A DNA stretch of 64,000 bases from positions 930,001 through 994,000 of the forward strand of contig JANUWF010001813.1 in NCBI GenBank assembly GCA_026120185.1. The letters run 5' to 3'. A program made the translations under genes and the position numbers. Under the pieces are notes generated by a model that was not told the origin of the DNA, searched no databases, and saw only the letters and a program-made list of their open reading frames with translations. Every line of letters starts with the position of its first letter. Position 1 is the first letter of the stretch. Positions 23,041 to 35,200 of the stretch are shown piece after piece. This stretch comes from Voacanga thouarsii. Taxonomy: Eukaryota > Streptophyta > Magnoliopsida > Gentianales > Apocynaceae.

Positions 23041-23909
23041 TTTCTTGGGCTTTTTCCTACTTAAACCTTACATTTTTCTTCCCAATTTTGGTAAGAGGGG
23101 CTGCTATAGCACTAAAATTCTTGATAAACCTCTTATAAAAGCTAACTAACCCATGAAAACTACGAACTTGGGTAATGGTGGGAGTAGGCCAATCTTGGAT
23201 AGCTTTAACTTTCTCCTCATCAACCTCAATTTCCTTAGCACTTATAACATACTCAAGAAATGTGATCTTTTCCAAACAACATGAGTATTTTTCTGGATTG
23301 GCATACAATCCCTCCTTTCAAAGAGCAACAAGTAGATATTAAAGATGGTTCAAATGATCCACATAAGTTTTGCTATATATCAGTATATCATCAAAGCTCA
23401 CAATAACAAATTTCCTAATGAATTCCCTTAAAACATGATGCACTAAATGCATAAAAGTTCTAAGAGCATTAGATATCCCAAAAAATATAACAAGCCACTC
23501 ATACAACCCTTACTTAGTCTTAAAGACCATTTTTTATTCATCCCCTTTCTCCAATTCTAATTTAGTGATACCTAGACTTCAATTCAATTTTAGAAAAGAT
23601 ATATGCATCATATAACTCGTTAAGTAGATAATCTAGCTAAGAAATGAGATAACAATACTTTACTGTGATGTTGTTGATGGCGTGACAATCTATACATGTC
23701 CCATCCTTCTTGGGCACCAAGAGAAGAAAAACGGCGCATGGGCTTAGGCTTTCTGTCATATTTCCCTTCCCAACCAACTCTTCCACTTACTTTTGTAATT
23801 TGTTAGCCTCTTCCGGGTTGCTTTTTTAAGCCACTAGGTTAGGTATGATGGCTCTGGGCAAAAAGTCTATTTGATGCTTAATGCCTCTTATGGGTGGTAG
23901 TCTTTTGGT
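23041..23909 (-). pseudogene. Gypsy reverse transcriptase (broken)
   Basis: Minus strand. In order: LPPIRGIKHQIDF near 23895 (the usual start of the RT-linked region), [18 protein letters not shown] near 23740, a [14 protein letters not shown] block, a degraded FSKIELKSRYH block, the catalytic FDDILIYSKTYVDHLN near 23390-23350, then the frame 23308-23057 with FLEYVISAKEIEVDEEKV and SFHGLVSFYKRFIKNFSAIAAPL. The motifs identify a chromovirus/gypsy-type RT. Several stops and a deletion after KKDGT make it inactive. The copia element has inserted at its N-terminal edge. Confidence 0.8.
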
Positions 23910-25708
23910 TGAAGGCGTGGAAAGCTGGAAAACACGGAGCACGCAGCGGAAGCAAACATAAAAAAACTGGAAAAAACAAGAACAGGGAGTCCAGGGCAGG
24001 GCCAGCGCCGGCTGCGCCCTGTCCCAATCCCGAGGTTTTAAAAATTTTACCTCTTTTCCTCGTTCTAAGTGTTGGCTGTATTGGAATGTGTGCAACCGGT
24101 GTAGGTGTGCTGGTAGAAGCTTTTGGTGCGATTCCTGCAAGCCTCCTACTCCACATTTGCATGTATGTGGACGCCAAACTCTCGATCTTCCAGCATATGG
24201 CCTGCCTAACAACCGTTTGGTGAACAACTAAAGAGCTAGGGAATTTTCTGGAGAGAGAGAGAGACGTCTGGCTTCCACAGAGAAGAAGCCGTCTCAGAGT
24301 ATGTGTGTTTGATTTTTTTTTTTTTTACAACAATATTATTTCCAATCCTCCCGTTTAACCTAAATAAAAAACCCTAGGTTAAACTGGACTGGGCCATTGG
24401 ACTCTTAGTTTAACCTATTAGGTTTAATTAATTATTCTGGTTAGAACCAACTTAATGGCCCAACAAATAATTAATTTTTTCAGCCCAAATAAACTAGTCC
24501 AATTAAATAAGTCTAAATCAATTTAGTCCCAGGTTAATCCCTAATTATTTAAACTGGGCCAAAGCTCTGAATAATTAATTAAACCACTAAACCAATTTAA
24601 TTAATTCTCTCTCCATGGACCTTTATTTTATTCTAGCCCAATAATTAAATTAGGCTACTTAAATAAAATAATTCCATTTAATTTATGATCAATTCCTTAG
24701 CCCATATTTAATTAGGACTCACGATCTATACTGGAGACCAAAAGACACACCGCATTGACTACTAAAATGACCAAAATACCCTTGCCATACAAATAGGTCT
24801 ATTTTACTTTTTAAAAAATTTTCGATATCACCATAAGAAAATATTGATCCCAAGGATAGTGTTGCGTTAGCAAAATCTCCGACTTATAGGTGTAATGACT
24901 AAAATACTCCTTGATACATCGTTGTACATTTAGAGAGGAAGAAGTGTACTAACACCTCTCTAAATGACATCTGCCATCCTTAGGCCTCTAGTCCAATGAT
25001 CTACAACCTCCTGGATTGTTTCCACTTTCCAAGGGAGCTACCCTAAAGCGAACATCCAAGTCATATTTTCCAGTGCCCTGGATATTTAGATCATTCAAAC
25101 AATCACAAGGGGCGATATAGTATAGAAATTATCTTGTGAAAGTCTATCTTAACTAACTAGTCACACATACCCAACATACAAGTATATTGGCCCTACGGTA
25201 GAACCTCAACTATAGCATATCAAAGTATATGCTTCCAGTTTCGTCAGACCACCAACTCATACTCAAGTCGTAGAGTACTAGTCCATGCTGTAGCGGTAGT
25301 AGTCTAGGTTTCTACCATATAGTACTTTTAAGAAACCACTACTACATATCATGTTCTACGTATTCGAGATACGCATATGTCATGAAGTGAGTGGACTACT
25401 CACTGGCTAAAGGTAAGCCATTCCCCATTTAGAATTCACAACATAATAACCTGGACATGATGAGATTCCCATTTTCATCAATCGGTTAAGAACAAAAGTT
25501 TATGTGCTAAGTAACCCGTGATCCATACCTTACTGTGAAAGACTTCCATTCACATGGACCTTTACTTAAACACAATGGGTCTTTTCCAAATGTAATTGTG
25601 CACACATAAAATTGTAAATTCACAAACAATTTCTGAAAATAAATTCTTTTATTAAAACATTCGATTTTTACATCAGAAACCTAGTCTAAGAGGGCATACA
25701 TCCCAACA
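23910..25708 (-). mobile_element. Copia 3' LTR
   Basis: It runs (plus strand) from TGAAGGCGTGG to ...CATCCCAACA and is collinear with 31254-33033 apart from scattered substitutions and small indels. For example, about 30 bp (ACTCACTGGCTAAAGG region near 25400) is missing in the other LTR. The GC-rich block GGCCAGCGCCGG lies near 24000. Confidence 0.9.
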
Positions 25709-25720
25709 ATCTCCCACTTA
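25709..25720 (-). promoter_or_regulatory. Copia polypurine tract
   Basis: On the minus strand AAGTGGGAGAT directly precedes the LTR start TGTTGGGATG. This is the classic copia plus-strand primer (GTGGGAGATTGTTGGGA context). Confidence 0.85.
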
Positions 25721-25730
25721 CACTCTAAGC

Positions 25731-26290
25731 CTAAGTAAATCCATAGGTGCCCACCCATATGGCGTCTAAGTATCTCTTAAAGACTCTCTCAGCCAAAGGC
25801 TTGGTGAATGAATCTGCTAGATTGTTCTCGGAGGCAATTTGTTCCACCACGACTTTCCGTCTCTGGATGAAATCTCGGATCAGGTGGTACTTCCTCTCGA
25901 TATGCTTCCCTTTCTTGTGGTTCCTAGGTTCTTTTGATTGTGATGCTGCTCCAGTGTTGTCGCAATACATCACAACTGGCCTATCCATGTGTGCTATGAC
26001 TCCAAGTTCTGAAAAGAACTTTTGGAGCCAAACTACTTCCTTGGATGCCTTCCGAAGTTTCCACATACTCAGCTTCTATGGTTGAATCAACAATGCAAGA
26101 TTGCTTGATACTCCTCTAGACAAGGTGAAGACATATCCATTAGTGGATTTTCTCTTATCCTTATCCGTCTGGAAGTCTGAGTTTGTGTATCCTGTATGAA
26201 CCAAGTCATCAGCCTTGTAAACCAGTATATAATCTCTCGTTCCCTTGAGGTACTTGAGTATATGCTTTACAGCTTACCAATGAATCTCCC
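25731..26290 (-). pseudogene. Copia RNase H domain
   Basis: Minus strand. The last frame (26066-25731, 111 aa) contains VVMYCDNTGAASQSKEPRNHKKGKHI-type text, in which a catalytic Asp sits in Y-C-D-N, then HIERKYHLIRD and LADSFTKPLAERVF, the normal end of copia Pol. The upstream part, including a degraded GYTNSDFQ block, is frame-shifted near 26070-26200. RNase H would digest the RNA strand during cDNA synthesis. The stop is only ~20 bp from the polypurine tract. Confidence 0.8.
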
Positions 26291-27240
26291 CAGGGTTTGA
26301 CTGATATTTGCTAACCAATCCTACAGCAAAGCAGATATTTGGCCTAATATACAGCATGGCGTACATGAGACTTCCCACAGCCGAAGCGTAGGGAATCCTA
26401 CTCATCCTGTCATTTTCTTCTTGAGACTTAGGGCAGTCCCTTGAAGAAAATGACAACCCATGTCTGCAAGGAATTAGAGCTCCTTTGCACGAGTCCATGC
26501 TATACCTGGCCAGCATCTTGTCAATGTATGCAGCTTGGGATAATCGTAACATTCTCTGCTTCCTATTTCTAAGAAGTCTAATTCCGAGAATGTAGCTGGC
26601 TTCTCCCAAGTCCTTCATACTGAATTGACTAGTAAGCCAAACCTTTGTAGATGATAATGACCCTGCATCATTTCCAATTAGTAGAATATCATCCATATAT
26701 AAGAGAAGAAAAATCACATTAATGCCTTCAAGTTTCTTGCATACGCATGGTCCATCCTCGTTTTGAACAAAACCATAAGACTTTACAGTCTCATCAAAAC
26801 TAATTGTCTATGCCCTTGATGCCTGCTTAAGTCCATAAATAGACTTCTTAAGCTTGCAAACCATATGTTCTTGGCCCTCAGCAATAAAGCCTTCCGATTG
26901 GGACATATAGATGTCTTCACTAAGATGGTCATTTAAAAACATTGTCTTGACATCCATTTGCCATATCTCGTAGTCATAATGACATACGATGGCAAGGAGG
27001 ATACAGATGGACTTAAGCATGGCTACCGGGGAAAATGTTTGCTCATAATTGATTCTTTCTTTCTAAGTATACCCTTTCGCCATAAGCCTAACTTTGAAGG
27101 TTTTCACCTTCCCATCTATTCCCCTCTTTCTCTTGTATACCCATTTACACCCTATGGATTTTATCCCTTCAGGTAAAGTTACAAAATCTCAAACCTAATT
27201 GAGATACATAGACTTAATCTCGGCTTTTATTGCTTCATGC
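26274..27240 (-). pseudogene. Copia reverse transcriptase
   Basis: Minus strand. Frame 27020-26808 gives YEIWQMDVKTMFLNDHL (D of the first catalytic block), YMSQSEGF and KLKKSIYGLKQASRA. Frame 26717-26274 gives the catalytic LLYMDDILLIGND, FSMKDLGEASYILGI and SAVGSLMYAMLYIRPNI. Upstream, YEQTFSPVAMLKSI is preceded by an in-frame TAG near 27065. The two frames are joined across stops and a shift near 26720-26810. All catalytic aspartates are visible, so the damage is by nonsense and frameshift rather than active-site loss. Confidence 0.85.
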
Positions 27241-27515
27241 CATATATTTGCATTGGCATCAGCAATAGCCTCCTCGAATCTAGTGAGGTCTTGTTCCTAA
27301 TGGTTGGAGACCAACTTGAAAGCTTCTTCTGTTCATTTCTCCGGAACTCTAGACACTTTTCCATTATGATGAAGCTCCATATGTACTGGCTCTTGAGGCT
27401 ATGCCTCTTCTTGTTCCACAATTGGGTCAGAAGAAGTTGTTTCCGAAGATAACTTCTCCTCAAGTTCCAACTTAGTTGAACTTTTCGTGGAAGTACTTTG
27501 ATAATCCTCTAAGTA
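27241..27515 (-). pseudogene. Copia integrase-RT linker
   Basis: A degraded stretch between integrase and RT, rich in Ser/Glu/Lys in the broken minus-strand readings. Near 27240 the text EAIKAEIKSMYLN matches the conserved start of the copia RT (W..A...E..S...N). No catalytic residues are expected here. Confidence 0.5.
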
Positions 27516-28400
27516 TCAAGCATTGATACTTACCAGTATCTTTTGCTTCTTAGGATGATAAAAGTGACCACCCTTTGTCCCTTTTGGATACCCAACAAAA
27601 TAGCATAATTCTGACCTTGGTTCCAACTTGTCTCCGTTGACCAGTACATAAGTTAGACAATCCCATATCCTGAAATGATTTAGACTTAGCTTACGTCCAA
27701 TCCATATCTCATAGGGAGTTTTAGGTATTGGCTTAGAAGGCACCAAGTTCAGAATATATGCCGCTGTTTCCAGAGCATATCCCCCAAAGGACACTGGAAG
27801 AGTAACATGAGACATCATACTTCGAACCATTTTCATCAATGTTCTGTTCCTTCTCTTAGCTACTCTGTTCTGTTGGGGCGAACCGGCGTAGAGAGTGGGG
27901 ATACTATTCCATGATGTATCATGTAGTTCTTAAATTCACCAAGAAGGTACTCTCTACCACGATCCGATCGTATGATCTTGATTAATTTACCTGTTCGATG
28001 CTCCACTTCAGCCTTAAACTCTTTGAACTTGTCGAAAGAGTCAGACTTGCGTCTCATCATGTAAATGTAACCAAATCTTGTACAATCATCCGTGAAAGTG
28101 ATGAAGTACTCAAAACCTCCTCTAGTTGGTGTAGACAAAGGACCACACACATCAGTGTGAACAATACTCAATACCTTCTTGGCTCTCTCCGCCTTAGGGG
28201 TAAATGACCTCTTGGTCATCTTTCCTATTAGGCAGGACTCACACTGAGGCTAATTTTCCAATCTCAATGAGCCCAAGGGCCCATCATAGATCAACCTCTG
28301 AATCCTAGTTGAGTTGATATGACCCAACCTTAGATGCCAAAGAAAAGAGACATTGACATTGTTCTTTCGCTTCCTTGTTAAATGTTCAGATTGAGCGTTA
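27516..28400 (-). pseudogene. Copia integrase
   Basis: Minus strand. The GAG-pre-integrase finger is complete in residues: LWHLRLGHI near 28360-28330 and CESCLIGKMTKRSF near 28240, giving HHCC. The core frame (28219-27860) shows VHTDVCGPL, FTDDCTRFGYIYMM and RSDRGREYL, so the Asp-Asp-Glu triad looks intact. It is followed in frame 27839-27516 by ETAAYILNLVPSKP and PKGTKGGHFYHPKK. A frameshift around 27845-27890 separates the two frames and removes the usual NG(V/I)AER block. Confidence 0.85.
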
Positions 28401-28589
28401 TTTAATTGATTGTTAATAGGGTTTAAGAAAAATAAATTTCTATATATATGCCCAGTACATAGAATTTCTCCATCTCTACTATAGAAATACCAGAATGAAA
28501 AGATACAGAATATCCTTGATTTATTAGTTTTGCAACTGAAATCAAATTCTGTCTAAATCTAGGTACATATAAAATATCTTTCGAAACCA

Positions 28590-28778
28590 CTATTCTATTA
28601 CAATAAAAATAAGATCCAGCTCTCCCACTGCAAAGGCCCAAACTTGTGCTCCATTTCCCACACATAGTCCATTTTTGCCCTTCTGGAGTCTTCTAATCTT
28701 TCTAAACCCCTGCAAGGAGTTATAGATATGATCAGTGGCTCCTGAATCAACAATCCAAGTGGAAGTTGATCCAACCAT
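28590..28778 (-). pseudogene. Copia aspartic protease
   Basis: A short minus-strand frame with STSTWIVDSGATDHI at its start: the D-S-G-A-T-D-H active site of copia protease, which cleaves the Gag-Pol precursor. It follows a zinc knuckle (CFKCGLKGYWKKEYP near 28880-28840) whose His has become Tyr and last Cys Tyr. The C-terminal half continues in another frame (28665-28423, NRIVVSKDILYVPRFRQNLIS). Confidence 0.8.
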
Positions 28779-28819
28779 TGATATAGACTTTAGATAGAAA
28801 ACATTACCTATGGGGTTTT

Positions 28820-29612
28820 TCTTGGCTTCAAGATCCGGATACTCCTTTTTCCAGTATCCCTTCAGTCCACACTTGAAGCACTTATCCTTGGTTTTATCTT
28901 TGGGCTGGGTCTTGGGCTAGCCCGCTGTGTTCCCTTTCTTCTTCTTGAACTTTCTGGGCTTGGGCCCAATTCTAGAAGGTGAAGCCTTGGCAATCATAGC
29001 CTTTGACTGTGGCTTCATGACCTTCTCCACCATCTGGAGCTCCTTCATGAACTCAATCAAACTCATGTTCAACTTGTTCATGTTATAGTTCAACTTGAAC
29101 TGAGTGAAGGAACCCGGTAGAGATTCGAGAACCATGTCCACTTGGCTCTCGAAATCAAATGACAGCCCCTAAGATTTTTGCCTCCTCAAAAACAGCAATC
29201 ATCTTGAGCATATGCTCTCGGATTGGTGCTCCTTCAGCCATCTTAGTGTTAATGATGGTTCGAAGAGCCTCCTGCCTTGCGGCCAGGCTCTTATCCGCGA
29301 ACATCGTGGCTAATGATGGGTTATGTCATACGCAGTGGTCATGTGCTCATATTTGGATTGGAGCACATTAGACATGAAGGCCAACATGTAACAACGAGTC
29401 ATCTCGTCGACCTTCTTCCATGCCTGCTCAGCCTCACACTCCTCGGCGGTGGAACCCTCCCCGATTACAGGGCAGGTTTCGTACAGGACATACTTATACT
29501 CCTCGACTGTGAGTATTATGTCTAGGTTGCTTTTCCAGTCCACATAGTTTGGTTTCGTTAGCTTATTCTCTCGGAGAATAACGGCCAATGGACTAAAAGA
29601 ACCTCCCACCAT
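28820..29612 (-). pseudogene. Copia Gag
   Basis: Minus strand. Frame 29612-29310 starts MVGGSFSPLAVIL and carries KLTKPNYVDWKSNLDIIL, the usual copia Gag N-terminal motif, with QAWKKVDEMTRCYMLAFM. After a frameshift near 29310 it continues as LAARQEALRTIINTKMAEG, then frame 29141-28917 (MVLESLPGSFTQFKLNYNM). It ends in a basic stretch and the damaged knuckle. Gag forms the virus-like particle. The ATG at 29612 is chosen because it opens the longest homologous frame. Confidence 0.8.
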
Positions 29613-31253
29613 TTCTGAAAAATCAAAAAATAAAAGAAAATTTCAGTTTGTGAAAACAAAACAAATATGTGCACTTTATCCTTATTATCAAAACTGATAA
29701 TAATCAATTTAGCTCTTAGGAAAACTGACATAGCTTCTTGGGAAGATTAACAGTTTCCTAAGCTAAGTGTGTTAACCGCCATAAATTAATTTTCCTTCTA
29801 GGTAATGATCTAGAAGATAACTCCATCGAGGGGATGGCCATTTCCTCTCATTTCCTATGGACATACCTCGCACTATGACCTCTAACGAGGGGCTGACAGA
29901 TCATAGTACGTGCCTCGGGTTATTAATTTCATCCCTCCATTAGATCTAGATCCTTGTGGTATCCCCATTCTATACGGGTTCACTCCCAGGGTGACGCGAA
30001 GGGACCCACGATCTCTAATGAGGATCATGATGGAAGTCGTAGGGCCGTTGGAACCTCTCTCCCACTTAGTCTTTTAAAACATGGGTTTTCTGAAAAATAT
30101 CCTTTTGAAAATCTCTATTAAGTTTTCCCTTAACTCAAAATAAACTGTCTAAGTCCATAAAAATCTCCATGTCAAGGCTTATATCCTTTGAGAGCTTTTC
30201 CCATGGACTAATTTTATTTAAGTTAAAACTTAATGATTTAAAAAAATTTTCAATTAAAACTTTCTATAGACTTTGGTCTCAAGTTTATTAACAAAACATT
30301 TTTCTTGTGCCAAAATTAAAACAAAATGGCTTTCTATTTTAACTTACAAAAATATCTAAATCTAATATATTTTCTATGTCAAGGATTAAATCCTTTGATA
30401 AAATATTTAAGGATTAATTTTTGTTCAAGTTAAAATAACCACTTAATTTATAGAAAAATGTTTTCCTTGTCAAAACATTCCCAAAGGCTTTAGTTTTTGA
30501 GAAAATGTGCACATAAGTACCAAAAATAAGTAGCATGCTAGAAACAGTAGACGTTTTCATGCTCTTTTATTTTTTAAACATAAGTGCCCAGATAATATAA
30601 TTAAACACATTAATTAATTAATGGTCTTGTTTAATCCTAAAATCCCTTAATAATATTTTTCATGCAAAAATATTCCATGAATATTAACTATTGCAAAAAA
30701 ATTAACTTCGCCTAGTATGGATCCCAAAACCAAAAGAAAACGTAAAAAAAAATTACAAGGAAAAATAAAAATAATTTCCTTGGTCCACTGCACCCGTCGC
30801 ACTGGATCATGCACCCATCTGTACTGTGGTCCACTGCACCCGCTGCACAGAACCAGGACCCTACAGAAACCAACGCACAGACCGGCCTTCCAGAGCCAAG
30901 CCAGTGCCGGTTCTATCCTGGATGCCGGATCCTGTAATTTTTTTTCTGCGAATTTTCCCTATTTTTCTGCACGACTTCTGGTACCATTGGCTCTCCGATT
31001 TCAAACCAAATACAATGAAATCAACCAAAACTAACAACCGCTTATACCCATAAACATTGGGCTTACACAATTTACTAAGAAAAATAGTAAATTACAAATT
31101 CCTATACCTCCACCCGCGAGGTTTAGCAGAGAATCTATCCATACCATAAATAGAGAAGGATCACAATTTTAATCACACATATGTGTCCAGTTTTATTCAT
31201 CTAGATGCATGCTTCCTATATTTTCATGAAAACCTTCATTCTCTGATACCAAT
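29613..31253 (-). other. Copia 5' untranslated leader with primer binding site
   Basis: About 1.6 kb between Gag and the 5' LTR with no supported coding sequence. At the right edge the minus strand reads TTGGTATCAGAGAATG, a tRNA-iMet-type primer site (31238-31253). Around 30782-30850 a GTCCACTGCACCCG unit occurs twice, then a GTGCCGG motif near 30905, making this a local GC-rich island in an AT-rich leader. Confidence 0.7.
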
Positions 31254-33033
31254 TGAAGGCGTGGAAAGCGGGAAAACACGGAGCACACAGCAGAAATGAA
31301 CATAAAAAAATTAGAAAAACCAAGAACAGGGAGTCCAGGGCAGGGCCGGTGTCGGCTCCAGTAGCCCTAGCCGGCGCCGGTTGCGCCCTGTCCCAATCCC
31401 GAAGTTTTAAAAATTTTACCTCTTTTCCTCGTTCTAAGTGTTGGCTGTACCGGGGTAGGTGTGTTGGTAGAAACCTCTGGTGTGATTCCTGCAAGCCTCC
31501 TACTCCGCCTTTGTATATATGTGAATGTCAAACTTTCGGTCTTCCAGTATATCGCCTGCCTAACTACCGTTTGGTAAATAACTAACGAGTTAGGGAATTT
31601 TCTGGAGAGAGAGATGTCTGGCTTCCACAGAGAAGCCGTCTTAGAGTATGTGTGTTTGATTTTTTTTTTTTTTTTTACAACAACGTTGTTTTCAATCCTC
31701 CTGTTTAACCTAAATAAAAAATCGTAGGTTAAACTGGATTGGGCCATTGGACTCTTGGTTTAACCTATTGGGCTTAATTAATTATTCTAGTTAGAACCAA
31801 CTTAATGGCCCAATAAATAATTAATTTTTTTAGCCCAAATAAACCAATCTAATTAAATAAGCCTAAATCAGTTTAGTCCCAGATTAATCTTTAATTATTC
31901 AAATTGGGCCAAAGCCCTGAATAATTAATCAACCCACCAAACCAATTTAATTAATTCTCTCTCCATGGACCTTTATTTTATTCTAGCCCAATAATTAAAT
32001 TAGGCTACTTAAATAAAATAATTCCATTTAATTTAAGATCAATTCCTTAACCCATATTTAATTAGGACTCACGGTCTATACTGGAGACCAAAAGACACAC
32101 CGCATTGGCTACTAAAATGACCAAAATACCTTTGCCATATAAATAGGTGTATTTTGCATTTTAAAATTTTTTTAATATCACCATAAGAAAATATTGACCC
32201 TAAGGATAGTGTTGCGTTAGCAAAGTCTCCGACTTATAGGTGTAATGACTAAAATACTCCTCTATACATTGCTATACATTTAGAGAGGAAGAAGTGTACT
32301 AACACCTCTCTAAATGACATCTACCATCCTTAGGCCTCTAGTCCAATGATCCACGACCTCCTGGATTGTTTCCGCTTTCCAAGGGAGCTACCCTAAAGCA
32401 AACATCAAAGTCATATTTTCCAGTGCCCTGGATATTTAGATTATTCAAACAATCACAAGGGGCGATATAGTATAGAAATTATCTTGTGCAAGTCTATCTT
32501 AACTAACTAGTCACACATACCCAACATACAAGTATATTGGCCCTATGGTAGAACCTCAACTATAGCATATCAAAGTATATGCTTCCAGCTTCGTCAGACC
32601 ACCAACTCATACTCAAGTCGTAGAGTACTAGTCCATGCTGTAGCGGTAGTAGTCTAGGTTTCTACCATATAGTACTTTTAAGAAACCACTACTACATATC
32701 ATGTTCTACGTATTCGAGATACGCATATGTCATGAAGTGAGTGGACTCCCATTTAGAATTCACAACATAATAACCTAGACATGATGAGATTCCCATTCTC
32801 ATCAATTGGTTAAGAACAAAAGTTTATGTGCTAAGTAACCCGTGATCCATACCTTTTTGTGAAAGACCTCCATTCACATGGACCACTTACTTAAACACAA
32901 TAAGTCTTTTCCAAACGTAATTGTGCACACATAAAATTGTAAATTCACAAATAACTTCTAAGAATAAATTCTTTTATTAAAACATTTGATTTTTACATTA
33001 GAAACCTAGTCTAAGAGGGCATACATCCCAACA
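31254..33033 (-). mobile_element. Copia 5' LTR
   Basis: It runs from TGAAGGCGTGG (31254) to CATCCCAACA (33033) on the plus strand and is collinear with 23910-25708. The GC-rich block CCGGCGCCGG is at about 31371, with a second copy GGCCGGTGTCGG at about 31344. It lacks about 30 bp that the other LTR has near 25400. Visible substitutions amount to several percent by eye (not counted), which argues against a very recent insertion. Confidence 0.9.
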
Positions 33034-33800
33034 CTGGGCACCTCATTTGGAAAAATATCTTCGAATTCTTGGAGGATAGCTGTAATTTCATTAGGCAAAT
33101 AAAAGGTAGATTCATTAGTGGAAACATAAAACCCTTACAAATAAGAAGAATAACTGAATCTTTAGCCTCTATTGCCTCTATGACCTCACTTTCCTTTGCA
33201 AAATAGTTTACTCTTCTTTTATCTCATTTCTCTTGTTTTTGCTCCCTCCTATTGTTGATGGTTAAGGGCATTTATTTTTCCATCCTCTCTCTCAATTCTC
33301 TTTCTTTCATCTCCAACTCTTGTTTTTGTTTGGCATCTTGTGCACTTTTTTTCTCTCATAATTTTTTAGTCTTTGTTTACCTCACTTTGGGGTATGGGAG
33401 TAAAAGTAAACTTAGAGCCTTCTTTGAGTAGGGAATAGGCATGCTTCCTTCCATTATGCTTCATACTCCGGTCATATTTCCAAGGTTGCCCTAGAAGCAA
33501 GTGGCCCACTTACATTGGTACCATATCACATAATACATCATCCTTGAACTTTCCCATTTCAAAGGTCATCAATACTTATTTTTTAACCCCCATCTTCCCA
33601 CTATCATTCAACTATTACAACTTGTAGGATTTTTAGTATTTAATCTAACTTATACCTAATTCATCAACTAAGCTTGTACTAATCACATTGGTTCAACTTC
33701 TATTATCCACAATAACACTACAAGGTGTTTTGTTGATTAGGCATCTTGTGTAAAATATATTTTCTCTTTTTTGATGGTCTTGATCCTCAATGCCTTGAGA
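33034..33800 (-). pseudogene. Gypsy protease and protease-RT linker
   Basis: Minus strand. Around 33745-33650 the text CLINKTPCSVIVDN(R)S and STSLVDELG corresponds to the gypsy protease, normally with a D-(T/N)-G-S core; Gly is replaced by Arg here. Downstream the linker NEITAILQEFEDIFPNEVP ends at 33034, exactly where copia inserted; the matching continuation LPPIRG lies at 23909. Protease frees Gag and Pol from the precursor. Stops are present between the blocks. Confidence 0.65.
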
Positions 33801-35200
33801 ATTCAAGGATCTTCTTGTAACTCCAAGCAAGGCATATTCTTATCCAACAATCTCTCTTTCATCACTTTCCTCATTTTCATTCTCTTCTTGATTTTTATTA
33901 TGTCTTTCTCCTTCATCCTCCTCTTCGATAGAGACTTCTTCGTAAGGGTTATTGTAAATGCTCCTTTTGCTAGGGCACTCAAGAGAAGTGTGTCCATAGC
34001 TAAGGTACTTAAAGAACTTGATATCTCTATTCCGTTACGGCCTTTCCATGCCTTTATTTTGTCCTTGTTCCAACTTTTCCTAGGTTTCCAACCTTTCCTT
34101 GATTTCCATCCTTCCCTTGGCTTGTTGTAGTCCCTTTGGAAAGGTTTAAGAGCATCATCATCTTAATTGGCATCTTACTAGAAGTGTTCGCGTTTAATGG
34201 TATAGTTTTAAGAAAAGCCCTCCTCTTTAGTTACCTCTCAATTTTCATAGGCACATGAACTACTTCCTCCAAACTCTCAAAAGAATGTAACTCCACCAAA
34301 TTGACTATCTCTCTATTTAATCCTCCAAAAAACTTAACCTATGTTGCCCTAGGATCCTCATTGATATGAGTCCTTATCAACATCACCTCCATTTCTTTAT
34401 GATAATTTTCCACACTCTTATTTCTTTGCTTGAAGGATTGAAACCTTTGGTAGAGGTTATTGTAATAATGGTGAGAAATAGATCTAGCTCTCATCATGTC
34501 CTTCAACAAGTTCCAAGTAGCCACGGGTTCTACTCCCATTTATCTCATTTGAGTACTAACTTGCACCCACCACACTAAAGCATACTCCAAGAACCCGAAG
34601 ATAGGGAACCGTATTTTTCTTTCTCGTTTAAAATAAGATTCAGGATCACTATTTCCATATAATGTAGGCACTTTTATTTTAAAATGGTTCAACTCTTTCC
34701 TTTTCAATTCCCTCTCTCCTATCTCCTCTATTTTCCAATCCACCATGTTGTTCTACATAGACATCTCTATGTTTCCCTTCATACCATTTACCAATTCTTT
34801 CAAATTCTCTTTCTAACCCTCTTAGATTGTTTCCAAGATTTTTTCCTTGCACTCTACTTCGTCCTCCTCTCATGTCATGTCTCCTTCCTCTCATGGGAGC
34901 TTGTTAGAATCTCCCAAGAGAGTGCTCATTCCATTCTTCACTTTATTACGTATGCAATAGGGGTGTATAATTAACTTAATCCCTCCATCTAGGACTTTAT
35001 TGTAGCCTCATTCCCTTCTTTGAGCAACCATTGAAGCTTGTCCTTGATTGGTTTGTAATTCTGTGAACTCTCTTCATAACTCTTGGATATTTCTCCCTTG
35101 TTCCTCTATCCTAGCGAGGATGATTGCAAGAATGTCATGTGTTCTCCTTAAGACATCATTGGAGAACTGTACTAGAGTATTAACTTGCAAAAAAATGGTT
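33801..35200 (-). pseudogene. Gypsy Gag (broken)
   Basis: Minus strand. Blocks in order: ARIEEQGRNIQEL near 35120; basic/acidic text (MRGRRHDMRGGRSRVQGKN, 34894 on); KIKVPTLYGNSDPESYFKRERKI and ALVWWVQ (frame 34746-34540), the capsid core motif of plant gypsy elements; TWNLLKDMMRARSI and NYHKEMEVMLIRTHINEDPRAT (34539-34339); and a zinc-knuckle remnant (FFKYLSYGHTSLECPSKR near 34005-33950) with the first two Cys replaced. Gag packages element RNA. Frameshifts separate every block. Confidence 0.7.

Larger units (their letters stand above)
23910..33033 (-). mobile_element. Ty1/copia retrotransposon with two LTRs
   Basis: A structurally complete 9.1-kb element on the minus strand: 5' LTR 31254-33033, primer site beside it, gag, protease, integrase, RT and RNase H in copia order, polypurine tract, then 3' LTR 23910-25708. 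Every domain has stop or frameshift damage. It lies between the gypsy protease region (to ...NEVP at 33034) and RT (LPPIRG). The 5-bp flanks TTGGT and CTGGG share only a central TGG, so the target duplication is eroded or absent. A solo copy of its LTR sits at 49661-51477. Motifs resemble the Tnt1/Tork-Angela group; lineage not resolved. Confidence 0.85.

Noticed and set aside
23894..24223. Frames on both strands at the copia LTR start, one fused to gypsy RT text
   Set aside because: The minus-strand frame reads from LTR into gypsy RT across the insertion junction. It is an accidental fusion, not a gene.
31367..31747. 126-residue reading frame on the minus strand
   Set aside because: It lies wholly in the copia 5' LTR and is not kept in the other LTR copies.
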